Positions 44,201-52,895 are shown, numbered from the stretch's first letter. The stretch is 64,000 nucleotides of DNA from Streptomyces sp. DvalAA-43 (GCF_900091725.1 NZ_FMBW01000033.1:62001-126000), one strand, 5' to 3'. Notes: generated by a model from the sequence alone, not told the origin. Translations and numbers: made by a program.

Positions 44201-46575
44201 GCCATGCCTCCGTCCTGCGGGTGGGGCTGCTGGACGCTACCGGCGCCGGGGGCCGCCTGGTGCGGGATGCGGGCCTCGTCGGGCTCCGGGGACGTGGAGT
44301 CCGACGAGGCGGGATCGAGGGTCGCCTCGCGGCCTGCGATGACCTCGTTGACGGCGTCGAGGACGCCGCGGTAGCCGGAACAGCGGCAGAGGTTTCCGCA
44401 GAGCGCCTGGCGCGTCTCCAGTTCGCTGGGGGCGTGGTTGCCCTCCAGCAGGTCGTGGACGGTCATGGCCATACCGGGGATGCAGAAGCCGCACTGGACG
44501 GCGCCGCACTTGGCCAGGGCGCGCTGGACGTCGGACGGCTCGCCGTCCACGGCCAGGCCCTCGACCGTACGGACCTCGCTGCCCGCCGCGGTCGCCGCCG
44601 GGACCAGGCAGGAGGCGACCAGCCGGCCGTCCACCTGGACGTTGCACGCGCCGCACTCGCCCTGCGAGCAGCCGTCCTTGGCGCCGGCGAGGCCGAGGCG
44701 CTCACGGAGCACGTAGAGGAGCGACTCGCCGATCCAGGCGTCGGTGACGGGGCGGTCGGCGCCGTTCACGTGCAGGACGTAGGAGGCGGCGGGGTGCTCG
44801 TCGGGGATGCCGAGCGGATCGGATTCGAGCGGACTGGATTCGAGTGGCTCGGAATCGACTGGTCCGGGCTCGGCCGGGCCGGATTCGACCGGTTGGAAGT
44901 CGGCCGGTTGGGCGTCGACCCGCCCTGGTTCGGCCTGCTCTGGTTCGGACTGGCCTGCTTCGACCGGCTCGGAGTCGGTCGCTCCGGAGTCGGTCGGCTG
45001 GGGTTCCTGAGGCTCTGTGCCGTCGGAGGCGTGCGCTTCCAGCGGTGGGGCGGGAGGCGTGTCGGGGACGGCCGCCGGTACCGGGTCGGCCGAGGGGAGC
45101 GACGCGGCCTCGGAGGCGACGTCGTGCGGCTCGTCGGCGGACGGGGTCTGCGCCGGTGCCTGTGCGGCCGGGTACTGCTCGGGCTCGGGCGCGGGCTCCG
45201 CCGGGTGTTCGGCGGGAGCGTCGCCCACAGCGGTGTCGGGGGCCGTGCCGGAGGCAGTGTCAGGCGCCGTCTCCGGCGCGAGGTCGGCTCCGGGGGCTGT
45301 CACGGGAGCGGTTACGGAAGCAGTTACGGAGCGGTCCTCGACAGGCTCCGCCTCCGGCGTGGCCCCGGGGGTTGGTGCCGGATCGGGGGCCCGCTCGAAC
45401 TCGGCTCCCGGCGCGTGCTCCGGCTCGATGTCCGCCAGGGGGGCGGGCTCCGCCACGAACTCGGGCTGGGGTCCGGCGTGGAGCCCGGCCTCGGGCTCGG
45501 GCTCCGGGGTCGGCTGCTGCGTCGCCCACGGCGCGGGCGCACCGCCCGGCAGCGTGGCCGGCGGGGTGCGGTCCCCGTACCACTGGGCCGCCAGGGCCGA
45601 GGCGGCGAACTCGCCGGACTCCTCCGGCAGATCGCCGTCGGCGACCGGAATCGTCCACTGACCGGTGTGGCCACCGTGGCTGGCGGGATCGACGTGGCTG
45701 TCGTGGCCACCGTGGCTGGTGTGACTGGCGGGATCGACGTGGCTGGCGTGGCCGGTGTGACCGGTGTGACCGGTGGGGTCGACGTGACTGGCGTGGCCGG
45801 CGGGGTCGACGTGGCCGCTCTGACCGGTGTGGTCGCCATGACCGGTCAGATCGACCTGACCCGTGTGGTCAACCTGACCCGTGTGGTCGACCTGGCCCGT
45901 GTAATCAACCTGACCTGTGTGGTCGACCTGACCCGTGTGACCGGCGTGGTCGCCGAGACCAGGGTGACGCGCGTAGTCGGCCTCGCCCGCGTAGTCGGTC
46001 TGGCCCGTGTGGTGCGTCTGGCCTGTGTAGTCGGTCTGGCCTGTGTAGTCGGTCTGGCCCGTGTGGTCGGTCTGGCCGGTGTGGTCGGTCTGGCCGGTGT
46101 GGACGCCGAATTCCGTGGACTCGGTGAAGTTCCACTGGCCCGTGGCCGCCGGTGTCTCCCGGTACCGCTCCCGCGCGTACGGATCGTGCGGGGCCTGCGG
46201 GACGCCGGAGGACCGCGGGTACTCGTAGTCGTAGTCGTACGGGCCCTGCTGCTGGTTCGGGTCCGGCCAGTGGACCGCCTCGGGGGGAGGCTGTTCCGCT
46301 CCCGCACCGCGGTCCTGCTGGTTCTGTGTCTGCATGACCCAGCTGCCCGTGGCCGACGGGTCGAGCCCGGCCGCGGGTGTCAGCGGCAGGATCATCGGCG
46401 GTACGTAGCCCTGGCCGGGCGCGGCCAGCGGGATGTTCGCCAGGTCCTCCGGCGGCAGGTGGACGAAGGCGGTCGCCCCGTCGTCGTACTCGCCGCCCTG
46501 CGGCGTCGGCTCCCAGCTCCCGTGCCGCAGGTGCTCCTGCTGCCCGTGCTGTTCGTTGTGGTCCTCGTTGCTCAC
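44197..46575 (-). CDS. [2Fe-2S] subunit with giant repeat-rich N-terminal extension
   Basis: A 792-residue protein, where Fe-S subunits of this family are normally about 160-200. Residues 599-750 form the standard domain. The first cluster uses C636, C641, C644 and C656; the second uses C695, C698, C730 and C732 (CGFC ... CRC). The N-terminal 598 residues are disordered. Residues 159-306 contain HTGQTD/HTGQVD-type hexapeptide repeats rich in His, and 320-598 are acidic Pro/Glu/Ala-rich. The extension is genuinely encoded: GGGGAGGG precedes GTG 46575, which overlaps the FAD-gene stop. Metal or surface binding by the His tract is speculation. Confidence 0.9.
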   Translation of the reverse strand: MSNEDHNEQHGQQEHLRHGSWEPTPQGGEYDDGATAFVHLPPEDLANIPLAAPGQGYVPPMILPLTPAAGLDPSATGSWVMQTQNQQDRGAGAEQPPPEAVHWPDPNQQQGPYDYDYEYPRSSGVPQAPHDPYARERYRETPAATGQWNFTESTEFGVHTGQTDHTGQTDHTGQTDYTGQTDYTGQTHHTGQTDYAGEADYARHPGLGDHAGHTGQVDHTGQVDYTGQVDHTGQVDHTGQVDLTGHGDHTGQSGHVDPAGHASHVDPTGHTGHTGHASHVDPASHTSHGGHDSHVDPASHGGHTGQWTIPVADGDLPEESGEFAASALAAQWYGDRTPPATLPGGAPAPWATQQPTPEPEPEAGLHAGPQPEFVAEPAPLADIEPEHAPGAEFERAPDPAPTPGATPEAEPVEDRSVTASVTAPVTAPGADLAPETAPDTASGTAPDTAVGDAPAEHPAEPAPEPEQYPAAQAPAQTPSADEPHDVASEAASLPSADPVPAAVPDTPPAPPLEAHASDGTEPQEPQPTDSGATDSEPVEAGQSEPEQAEPGRVDAQPADFQPVESGPAEPGPVDSEPLESSPLESDPLGIPDEHPAASYVLHVNGADRPVTDAWIGESLLYVLRERLGLAGAKDGCSQGECGACNVQVDGRLVASCLVPAATAAGSEVRTVEGLAVDGEPSDVQRALAKCGAVQCGFCIPGMAMTVHDLLEGNHAPSELETRQALCGNLCRCSGYRGVLDAVNEVIAGREATLDPASSDSTSPEPDEARIPHQAAPGAGSVQQPHPQDGGMA
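45658..46101 (-). repeat. 18-bp coding tandem repeats (HTGQ hexapeptides)
   Basis: About 24 imperfect 18-base units encode His-Thr-Gly-Gln-(Thr/Val)-Asp variants, later drifting to SHVDPAGH forms. The tract lies in frame within the Fe-S subunit gene and probably expands or contracts by slippage. Confidence 0.9.
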
Positions 46576-47468
46576 GACAGTGCCCTCCCCAGCGCGCGTC
46601 GGGCCAGCGCGGCGACGGTCCGCCGCAGATGCAGTACGGCGGGGGGCAGCGGTGGCGCCTCTCCCCCGTCGGCGGGCGGTACCTGGTCCGGGATGCAGGC
46701 CGCCGCGACGTACTCGCCGAAGGCGGCCAGCGCGTCGGGGGCCAGGCCTCGTTCGCCGTCCCAGTCGATCAGTGAGGCGATCCAGCGCTCGGCCTCCAGC
46801 GGCCGCAGCGGCATCGGCGCGATGGCGCCGACCGCGCAGCGCACCCCGCGCCGGGCCGGGTCGAGGACGATCGCGACGGACGCGGTGGCGCGGCCGGGGC
46901 CGGTGCGGCCGGTGGCCTTCAGGAAGACCTGGGGGGCGTGCAGCAGCGGTACCCGGACGAAGCCGATGAGTTCGGCGGGTTCGAGCATGTCGCGGCCGGC
47001 CAGCAGGTGCGAGACCGGGATCTCGCGGCGGGCGCCGTCCGGCCCCGCGATGACCAGCTCGGCCTCCAGCGCGGCGAGCACCGGCAGGGCGTCGCCGGTC
47101 GGGGCCGCGGTGGCGATGTTGCCGCCGAGCGTTCCGGCGTTGCGGATCTGGGGCGGGCCCGCGGCGCGGGCCGACGCGGCCAGGGCGGGGATGAGGGCGG
47201 CGAAGTCGGGCCGCCCCATGCGCGCGTGGGTGAGCCCGGCGCCGAGCAGGGCGTGGCCGTCCTGGTAGTGCCAGCCGCGCAGCTCGCTGATCCGGCCGAG
47301 GCCGACCAGGCCCGAGGGGCGCAGCAGCCCCTTGTTGACGGCCGACATCAGGTCTGTTCCGCCTGCCACGGGAACGGCGGCGGGCATGGCGCCGAGCGCC
47401 GCCACGGCCTCGTCGAGCGAGGCCGGCAGCGTCACGGACTGCGTCGCCTGCGGTGCGTGCGTGGTCAA
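46572..47468 (-). CDS. FAD-binding subunit of xanthine-dehydrogenase-family enzyme
   Basis: A 298-residue CutM/XdhB-type flavin subunit. FAD motifs are AAVPVAGGTDLMSAVNKG near the start and GPPQIRNAGTLGGNIATAAPTGDALPVL, both diagnostic. It passes electrons from the Fe-S subunit to an acceptor. TTG 47468 (LTTHAPQATQS) is chosen because GGAAGGGG lies upstream and the family begins there; the frame is open further up without homology. Its stop overlaps the Fe-S gene start, making it the first gene of the operon. Confidence 0.88.
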   Translation of the reverse strand: MTTHAPQATQSVTLPASLDEAVAALGAMPAAVPVAGGTDLMSAVNKGLLRPSGLVGLGRISELRGWHYQDGHALLGAGLTHARMGRPDFAALIPALAASARAAGPPQIRNAGTLGGNIATAAPTGDALPVLAALEAELVIAGPDGARREIPVSHLLAGRDMLEPAELIGFVRVPLLHAPQVFLKATGRTGPGRATASVAIVLDPARRGVRCAVGAIAPMPLRPLEAERWIASLIDWDGERGLAPDALAAFGEYVAAACIPDQVPPADGGEAPPLPPAVLHLRRTVAALARRALGRALS

Positions 47469-47601
47469 CCCAGCTGCCCCTTCCCGGTGTCCCGGCTGTC
47501 CGGCTGTTTCGCCGTACGGTACGTGCTCAAAGCCTGGACGTGGCAACTCTGGCACATCTTCGGATCGGACCGACGCGAGGGTCCGCGAAGGACGCATCCA
47601 T

Positions 47602-47623
47602 CCCTGATCAGGGGAATGTTCCC
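47602..47623. promoter_or_regulatory. abutting palindromes CCCTGATCAGGG and GGGAATGTTCCC
   Basis: CCCTGATCAGGG (47602-47613) is a perfect 12-bp palindrome. GGGAA-TG-TTCCC (47612-47623) shares its last two bases. They sit about 135-155 bases upstream of the FAD gene start and are candidate operators for the redox operon. Confidence 0.5.
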
Positions 47624-47810
47624 GTTTCGGACCGCTTCGGCGCAGAGTGTGAATTGCAGCGCTTGGAGGTGTCCTGGTGTGATTGTTCTGTTCTGAAGTC
47701 GCCTTGCGGCGCCTCGCCGCGGTCCGCTGTTCCGGCCCGTCGGCCCACCACTCCACCGGCCCTGCTTCCCGCTCCGAGCGTTCCGTTTCCGCAGGGCGAG
47801 TTCCGGACAA

Positions 47811-47851
47811 AAAGCGCCGGCCGGCGCGCCCTCTCGGAGCACGCCGGCCGG
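47811..47851 (-). terminator. intrinsic terminator of hexosaminidase operon
   Basis: CCGGCCGGCG (47817-47826) pairs with CGCCGGCCGG (47842-47851). On the minus strand the stem is followed by CGCTTTTTGTCC, a T-run, 20 bases after the GH20 stop. Confidence 0.8.
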
Positions 47852-47870
47852 GAACCGGCCGCAGCCGGGA

Positions 47871-49553
47871 TCACACGTTCGGGGGCGTCCCGTCGATGGG
47901 TCGTCCCAGCACCCCCGGGCGCTGCTGCCTGGGCAACGGGCCGGACGGCGGCCGGTAGTCGACGCCCAGGGCGTCAAGTCGGGCGTAGTGCGTGGCCATC
48001 CGGCGCTCGAAGTCCGCGAAGTCGCGCTCGGCGGAGGCGGGCAGCGGCGACCAGGCGACCTCCGCGAACGCCGCGAGGCGCGGGAAGACCTGGTAGTCGA
48101 CGCGGGCCCGGTTCTGCATCACCTCGGTCCAGACATTGGCCTGGGTGCCCAGGATGTGACGGGCCGCCTCCGCGGAGAGGCCCGCCGGTACGGGTTCGAA
48201 GCGGTAGACGTCCTCCAGGGTGCGGACGAAGCCGATGGGCATCGGCTCGTCGGGGCCGCCGTGCTGACGGTGGTCCAGGTACACGTGCTGCTCCGGGCAC
48301 ATGACGACGTCGTGGCCCGCCTCGGCGGCGGCGATGCCTCCGCCGTAGCCCCGCCAGGACGACACGGCGGCGCCCGCCGGGAGGCCGCCCTCCAGGATCT
48401 CGTCCCAGCCGATCAGCCGGCGTCCGCGCGCGGTGAGCCAGGCGTCGAAGTGCCGGATGATCCAGGACTGCAGCTCGTCCTCGTTGGCCAGGCCGAATTC
48501 CTCGATCCGGGCCTGGGCGACCGGCGACTCCTTCCACTGCTCCTTGCGGCACTCGTCGCCGCCGATGTGGATGAACGGCGAGGTGTCGGCGGGGAAGAGG
48601 CCGAGCACCTCTTCGAGGACGCCCTCGAAGAAGCGCAGGGTGTTGTCGGTGGGGGCGAGTACGTTCGCGTTGATGCCCCAGGTGTCCCAGACGGACAGGG
48701 CGGTGGTGTCGACGACGTCGGCGTTGCCCAGCTCGGGGTAGGCGGCGATGGCGGCCTGCGAGTGGCCCGGGATGTCGATCTCGGGGACGACGCGGATGTG
48801 CCGCTCGGCGGCGTACGCGACGATCTCGCGGATGTCGTCCTGCGTGTAGTAGCCGCCGTGCGGGGTCTCGTCCCACAGCTCGGACGCCCGGTGGCCGTGC
48901 TTGGTGCGGGACCGCCAGGAGCCGATCTCGGTGAGCCGGGGGTAGCGCTTGATCTCGATGCGCCAGCCCTGGTCGTCGGTGAGGTGGAAGTGGAAGACGT
49001 TCAGCTTGTGCGCGGCGAGGAGGTCGAGGTAGCGCAGGACGTCGTCCTTGGCCATGAAGTGCCGTGCCACGTCGAGCATCATGCCGCGCCAGGGGAAGCG
49101 GGGGCTGTCCTCGATGTCCGTGAAGGGGATCGCGCGCCGTGCGCCGGGGCGCACGGGGGCGCGGCGGAAGGCCTCGGGGCCCAGGAGCTGACGGAGGGTC
49201 TGCGCGCCCCAGAAGACCCCGGCGGGGCTGCCTCCGGTGATCTCGACGCCGGTGCCGGTCCCGGTGCTCAGCCGGTAGCCCTCCGGCTCCAGCGCAGGAT
49301 CGAGGGCCAGCCGGACGGTGTTCGCGACCGGTTCACCGTCTTCGGCAACCGCCCCCGGGGCGAGCGGCAGGCCGAAGGCGGCGCCGAGCGTGGTGCGCAG
49401 CCAGCGTTCGGTGGTCTCGGTGCCGGGAGCGGCGGTGATGGTGGTGGACGGGTCGAAGACGAAGCCGCACCGCCCTTCGCCGCCCGTGCGCACGGGCGCC
49501 GGGATGAGGTGCGCGGGCGCCGGGGTCGGGTCCATGTCGTTGTCCGTGGCCAT
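47871..49553 (-). CDS. beta-N-acetylhexosaminidase, GH20
   Basis: A 560-residue intracellular GH20 enzyme (no signal peptide). The catalytic Asp-Glu pair is D333-E334 (HIGGDECRKEQW). HFHLTDDQGWRIEIKRYP and EIDIPGHSQAAI are further family motifs. A small N-terminal GH20b domain (about 15-140) precedes the barrel. It hydrolyses terminal GlcNAc/GalNAc, here probably from imported chitobiose-type sugars, since a sugar ABC transporter is directly upstream on the same strand with four bases between. ATG 49553 is preceded by AAAGGAC. Confidence 0.93.
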   Translation of the reverse strand: MATDNDMDPTPAPAHLIPAPVRTGGEGRCGFVFDPSTTITAAPGTETTERWLRTTLGAAFGLPLAPGAVAEDGEPVANTVRLALDPALEPEGYRLSTGTGTGVEITGGSPAGVFWGAQTLRQLLGPEAFRRAPVRPGARRAIPFTDIEDSPRFPWRGMMLDVARHFMAKDDVLRYLDLLAAHKLNVFHFHLTDDQGWRIEIKRYPRLTEIGSWRSRTKHGHRASELWDETPHGGYYTQDDIREIVAYAAERHIRVVPEIDIPGHSQAAIAAYPELGNADVVDTTALSVWDTWGINANVLAPTDNTLRFFEGVLEEVLGLFPADTSPFIHIGGDECRKEQWKESPVAQARIEEFGLANEDELQSWIIRHFDAWLTARGRRLIGWDEILEGGLPAGAAVSSWRGYGGGIAAAEAGHDVVMCPEQHVYLDHRQHGGPDEPMPIGFVRTLEDVYRFEPVPAGLSAEAARHILGTQANVWTEVMQNRARVDYQVFPRLAAFAEVAWSPLPASAERDFADFERRMATHYARLDALGVDYRPPSGPLPRQQRPGVLGRPIDGTPPNV

Positions 49554-49557
49554 GGCG

Positions 49558-50406
49558 TCAGTCCTTTACCGCCCCGCCGAGTCCGGAGACCAGGCGGCGC
49601 TGTACGAGTACGAAGAAGACCAGCACGGGAATGGTCATCACCGTCGAGGCTGCCATGATCCCTCCCCAGTCGTTCTCATCGGGTTTGAAGAAGACCAGCA
49701 ACGCCATGGGCAGCGTCGACTGGGAGGTGTCGCTGATGATGAACGACTTCGCGAACAGGAAGTCGTTCCAGGTGGAGATGAACGAGAACACGCTCGTCGC
49801 CACCAGGCCGGGGAAGACCAGCGGGAAGAGGATCTGCCACAGGAAGCGGGCGCGGCTCGCGCCGTCGATGTACGCGGCCTCCTCCAGCGCCTCCGGGACC
49901 GCCTTGACGAAGCCGCGCAGCATCCAGATCGCGAACGGCAGCGAGAAGGCGAGGTGCGGCAGGATCAGCGAGCCGAGCGTGTTCAGCTGGCCGAAGTCCC
50001 GCATCAGGAAGAACAGCGGGATGGTCAGCGCCTCGACCGGCACCATCTGCGCGACCAGGAACATGATCAGCAGGGTGGTGCGGAAGCGGAACTTGAACCG
50101 GGTGACGGCCGTCGCCGCCAGGAAGGCGATCAGCGCGGAGACGATGACGACCGTTCCGGCGACGATCAGGCTGTTGAGGAAGTACCGCCCGAAGTCGTTC
50201 TGTCCGAAGACCCGGCGGAACGAGTCCAGGGACGGCGACAGCGTCCACGGGCGGGGGTCGGTGGACTGGATCTCCCCGGCCGGTTTGAGGGCGGAGAGCA
50301 CCATCCAGTACAGCGGGAAGGCGACCGCGGCGGCGATCAGCAGGGCCGCCGCCTCGGCGGCCAGCCGGCCGGGCCGGCGGATGCGCAGCATGCTCCGTGC
50401 GCTCAC
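49558..50406 (-). CDS. sugar ABC transporter permease (MalG type)
   Basis: A 282-residue carbohydrate permease with six helices and the EAA loop EALEEAAYIDGASRARFLWQILFPL. N-terminal RRPGRLAAEAAALLIAAAVAFPLYWMVLSALKP is typical. GTG 50406 overlaps the stop of the other permease (GTGA). It works with the MalF-type partner and the lipoprotein. As usual for streptomycete sugar importers, no ATPase is encoded here; MsiK elsewhere would supply it. Confidence 0.94.
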   Translation of the reverse strand: MSARSMLRIRRPGRLAAEAAALLIAAAVAFPLYWMVLSALKPAGEIQSTDPRPWTLSPSLDSFRRVFGQNDFGRYFLNSLIVAGTVVIVSALIAFLAATAVTRFKFRFRTTLLIMFLVAQMVPVEALTIPLFFLMRDFGQLNTLGSLILPHLAFSLPFAIWMLRGFVKAVPEALEEAAYIDGASRARFLWQILFPLVFPGLVATSVFSFISTWNDFLFAKSFIISDTSQSTLPMALLVFFKPDENDWGGIMAASTVMTIPVLVFFVLVQRRLVSGLGGAVKD

Positions 50407-51374
50407 AGTTCCTCCCCCTGGCGCCGCACCAGGCGCAGATAGACGAGCGTGACGGCCAGCAGGATCACCAGCATCACGACGCCGATCGCGGAGCCGAGGC
50501 TGTACTGCGAGGACGCGAACGCCTTCTGGTACGCGTACACGTTGAGCACCAGGTTCTGGCCGGCGATGCCGCCGCCGGCCGTCATCACGTAGATCTGGGT
50601 GAAGACCTTGAAGTCCCAGATGATCGACTGGATGGTGACGACGACGAGGATCGGCCGCAGCATCGGGGCCATGACCGACCGCCAGATCCGCCACTGCGAG
50701 GCGCCGTCCAGCGCGGCCGCCTCCAGCACCTCGGTGGGGATCGCCCGGATGCCCGCGTACACCGTCACCATCACGAACGGGAACGAGCACCACAGGACTT
50801 CCAGCAGCACCAGGGCGAAGGCGCTGTATCGCCCGTACGTCCAGGAGAAGTCGCCGAGCCCCAGCACCCGGTTGACCGGGCCGAAGTCGGGGTCGAAGAG
50901 GAACATCCAGACGGTCGAGCCGGTGATCGCCGGGGTCGCCCAGGCGCCGAGCGCGGCCAGCATCAGGACGAGCCGGGGCACGGCCCGGATGCGGGTCAGC
51001 AGGACGGCGAGGGCGCAGCCGACGAGCAGGGTGGCCAGTACGCAGGCGGCGGCGAAGACCACGGTCGCCAGGAGCACCTGCCAGAACTGGCTGTCCCCGA
51101 AGAGCGTCGCGTAGTTCCCGAAGCCCTGGAAGGTGGTCGGTTCACCGCCGCTGACCTGGGCCTGGGTGTACTCCAGGAAGGAGATCAGGCCGAGTTGGTA
51201 GATCGGGTAGACGAGCAGCCCGCCCAGGAGGACGAGTGCGGGCAGGAGGTAGAGCCAGGGGGTCCAGCCGGAGCGGCGCGCGGAGGGGGCCGGGCGACGC
51301 CGGAGCGGGCGGGTGGAGGTGCCGCCCGCTCCGGACGTGCCGGGCGCCTTGTACGCCGTACTGTTCGCGGTCAT
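50403..51374 (-). CDS. sugar ABC transporter permease (MalF type)
   Basis: A 323-residue permease with a Pro/Arg-rich cytoplasmic N-terminus and six helices. The EAA loop is PTEVLEAAALDGASQWRIWRSVMAPMLRP. ATG 51374 follows the binding-protein stop by two bases. It forms the channel with the MalG-type subunit for the N-acetylated sugar bound by the lipoprotein. Confidence 0.94.
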   Translation of the reverse strand: MTANSTAYKAPGTSGAGGTSTRPLRRRPAPSARRSGWTPWLYLLPALVLLGGLLVYPIYQLGLISFLEYTQAQVSGGEPTTFQGFGNYATLFGDSQFWQVLLATVVFAAACVLATLLVGCALAVLLTRIRAVPRLVLMLAALGAWATPAITGSTVWMFLFDPDFGPVNRVLGLGDFSWTYGRYSAFALVLLEVLWCSFPFVMVTVYAGIRAIPTEVLEAAALDGASQWRIWRSVMAPMLRPILVVVTIQSIIWDFKVFTQIYVMTAGGGIAGQNLVLNVYAYQKAFASSQYSLGSAIGVVMLVILLAVTLVYLRLVRRQGEEL

Positions 51375-51376
51375 GG

Positions 51377-52681
51377 TCAGCCCGCGTCGGCGAACGCGGC
51401 GTCCATCTTCTTCGCGGCGTCGTCCGAGGCCTTCGCCACGTCCTTGCGGCCGCTGACGATCTCCTGGAACATCGTCGGCAGGATCAGCGAGGAGTCGATC
51501 TGGCCCCAGCCCGGCGAGGCCGGGACGAACTTCGCGCCCGCGCCGAGCGTCCTGACGAACGGCTCGACGAACAGCTCCTTCTTCGCGGCCGCGGCCCGTA
51601 CGTCGGTGTACGTCGGCAGGAAGCCCATCGCGTCGAACATCTTCGCCTGTGTCCGCTTGCCGGTCAGGGACTTCATCAGGTCCACGGCGAGGGTGCGGTG
51701 CGAGCTGCTCTTCAGTACGCCGATGTTGTTCCCGCCCGCGAACGCGGGGGCGACGGAGCCCTCGGTGAGGCCGGGCAGCGGCACCACCGCGTACTTGCCC
51801 TTCACCGAGCCCGCCTCGACGGCCGTGTGGCTGAAGTCGCCGCCGATCGCCATGGCGGCCTTGCCGGAGGCGAACGCGGTGACGGTCGCGTTGCCGCCCA
51901 TGGCCGCGCACTTGGCGGCCGGGCAGTTGTCGTCGCCGAAGAGCGAGGTGTAGGCCTCGATGCCCTTGCGGGCCTTGTCGCTGTTGATGGCCGCCTTGTA
52001 CGTGCCGCCGCTCTCGTCGGCGAGTTCGCCGCCGCCCGCCCAGATGAACGGCATCGCGCCGTAGGTGTACGCGCCGCCGACCGCGAGCCCGTACAGGTCC
52101 GGCTTCTTCTTGTGGATCTTCTTCGCGGTGGAGATCAGCTCGGCCTGGGTCTTGGGGGCCTCGATCCCCAGGTCCTCGAAGACGTCCGTGCGGTAGTAGA
52201 GCGCCCGTACGCCGACGAAGAGCGGGGCTCCGTAGACCTTGCCGCCGACCGTCACGGACTGCTTGGCGGTCGGGTCGGTGTCCTTGGCCTCGTCCCAGGC
52301 GGCGAACTCGGCGCTCACATCGGCGAGTCCGCCGTCCTTGACGTATCCGGCGGTGTCGGTGTTGCCGTACTCGATGAGGTCCGGGGCGCTCTCGGGGTCG
52401 TTGAACGCCGCCTTGATGCGCTGCGCACGGGTGTCGACCGGTATGTACTCGATCTCGACCTTCGCGTCCTTGTGCGCCTTCTTGAAGTCGGCGACCGCCG
52501 CGTCGACGACCTGTTCCTTGGGCTTGTTGCCGACCTCCTGGAACAGCCAGACCCGCAGCGTGCCGGTCTTCTCGTCCCCCTTGGCTCCGGTGTCGGACGT
52601 CTGCGGCGCACAGCCGGTGGCGGTGAGACCCGCCAGCACAAGCGCCGCGGCCGGGGCGGCAATTCGGGCAGACAGTTTCAT
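51377..52681 (-). CDS. sugar-binding lipoprotein of the ABC importer
   Basis: A 434-residue extracellular binding protein. The signal peptide ends in lipobox LTATGC (Cys at about residue 24), followed by an Asp/Thr-rich linker and a MalE-like fold (TGTLRVWLFQEVGNKPK ... IEYIPVDTRAQRIKAAF). Tryptophans such as in FIWAGGGELADESG suit sugar stacking. ATG 52681 has AGAGG upstream. A DasR-like site and a second inverted repeat sit in its promoter. N,N'-diacetylchitobiose or GlcNAc oligomers are likely ligands. Confidence 0.92.
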   Translation of the reverse strand: MKLSARIAAPAAALVLAGLTATGCAPQTSDTGAKGDEKTGTLRVWLFQEVGNKPKEQVVDAAVADFKKAHKDAKVEIEYIPVDTRAQRIKAAFNDPESAPDLIEYGNTDTAGYVKDGGLADVSAEFAAWDEAKDTDPTAKQSVTVGGKVYGAPLFVGVRALYYRTDVFEDLGIEAPKTQAELISTAKKIHKKKPDLYGLAVGGAYTYGAMPFIWAGGGELADESGGTYKAAINSDKARKGIEAYTSLFGDDNCPAAKCAAMGGNATVTAFASGKAAMAIGGDFSHTAVEAGSVKGKYAVVPLPGLTEGSVAPAFAGGNNIGVLKSSSHRTLAVDLMKSLTGKRTQAKMFDAMGFLPTYTDVRAAAAKKELFVEPFVRTLGAGAKFVPASPGWGQIDSSLILPTMFQEIVSGRKDVAKASDDAAKKMDAAFADAG

Positions 52682-52702
52682 CTGGGAACCTCTACCGGTA
52701 GG

Positions 52703-52721
52703 CGTTGCAACATACGCAACG
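52703..52721. promoter_or_regulatory. inverted repeat CGTTGC-AACATAC-GCAACG
   Basis: Perfect 6-bp arms with a seven-base spacer, 22 bases upstream of the binding-protein start; a CTACCGGTAG palindrome (52692-52701) lies between. The TTGC/GCAA arms resemble LacI/ROK-type operators. Confidence 0.5.
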
Positions 52722-52776
52722 TGCGTTTCGTACTGCACAACTGGCAGGAGAGTAGGTGCGCACGCAGACGCCGACA

Positions 52777-52792
52777 AGTGGTCTCTACCACT
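52777..52792. promoter_or_regulatory. DasR-responsive element (dre)-like site
   Basis: AGTGGTCTCTACCACT closely matches the known dre consensus ACTGGTCTAGACCACT, with AGTGGT/ACCACT arms intact. It lies about 96 bases upstream of the importer-hexosaminidase operon. DasR represses GlcNAc genes and is released by glucosamine-6-phosphate. Confidence 0.7.
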
Positions 52793-52827
52793 CTGTGACC
52801 CGGGGAAGCAGCCCGTGCAACGCAAAA

Positions 52828-52867
52828 GGCCCCCGGGGGCGCGATTCGACGCGCGCCCCCGGGGGCC
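52828..52867 (-). terminator. strong intrinsic terminator after DUF3039
   Basis: GGCCCCCGGGGGCGCG pairs perfectly with CGCGCCCCCGGGGGCC (16 bp) around an eight-base loop. On the minus strand a TTTT run follows. It is 28 bases beyond the DUF3039 stop. Confidence 0.9.
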
Positions 52868-52895
52868 GAAGCAATGACCGCCGGACGGTTCCGGA

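Larger units (their letters stand above)
47469..47870. other. upstream region of the redox operon
   Basis: About 402 bases without a supported gene. It holds two abutting palindromes (listed separately), the GH20 terminator at its far end, and the T-rich region TGATTGTTCTGTTCTGAAG near 47680. Confidence 0.55.

Noticed and set aside
44158..47268. 1036-codon plus-strand ORF opposite the redox operon
   Set aside because: Shadow of the repeat-rich Fe-S gene. Its apparent VGLARVV repeats are the reverse reading of the HTGQ units.
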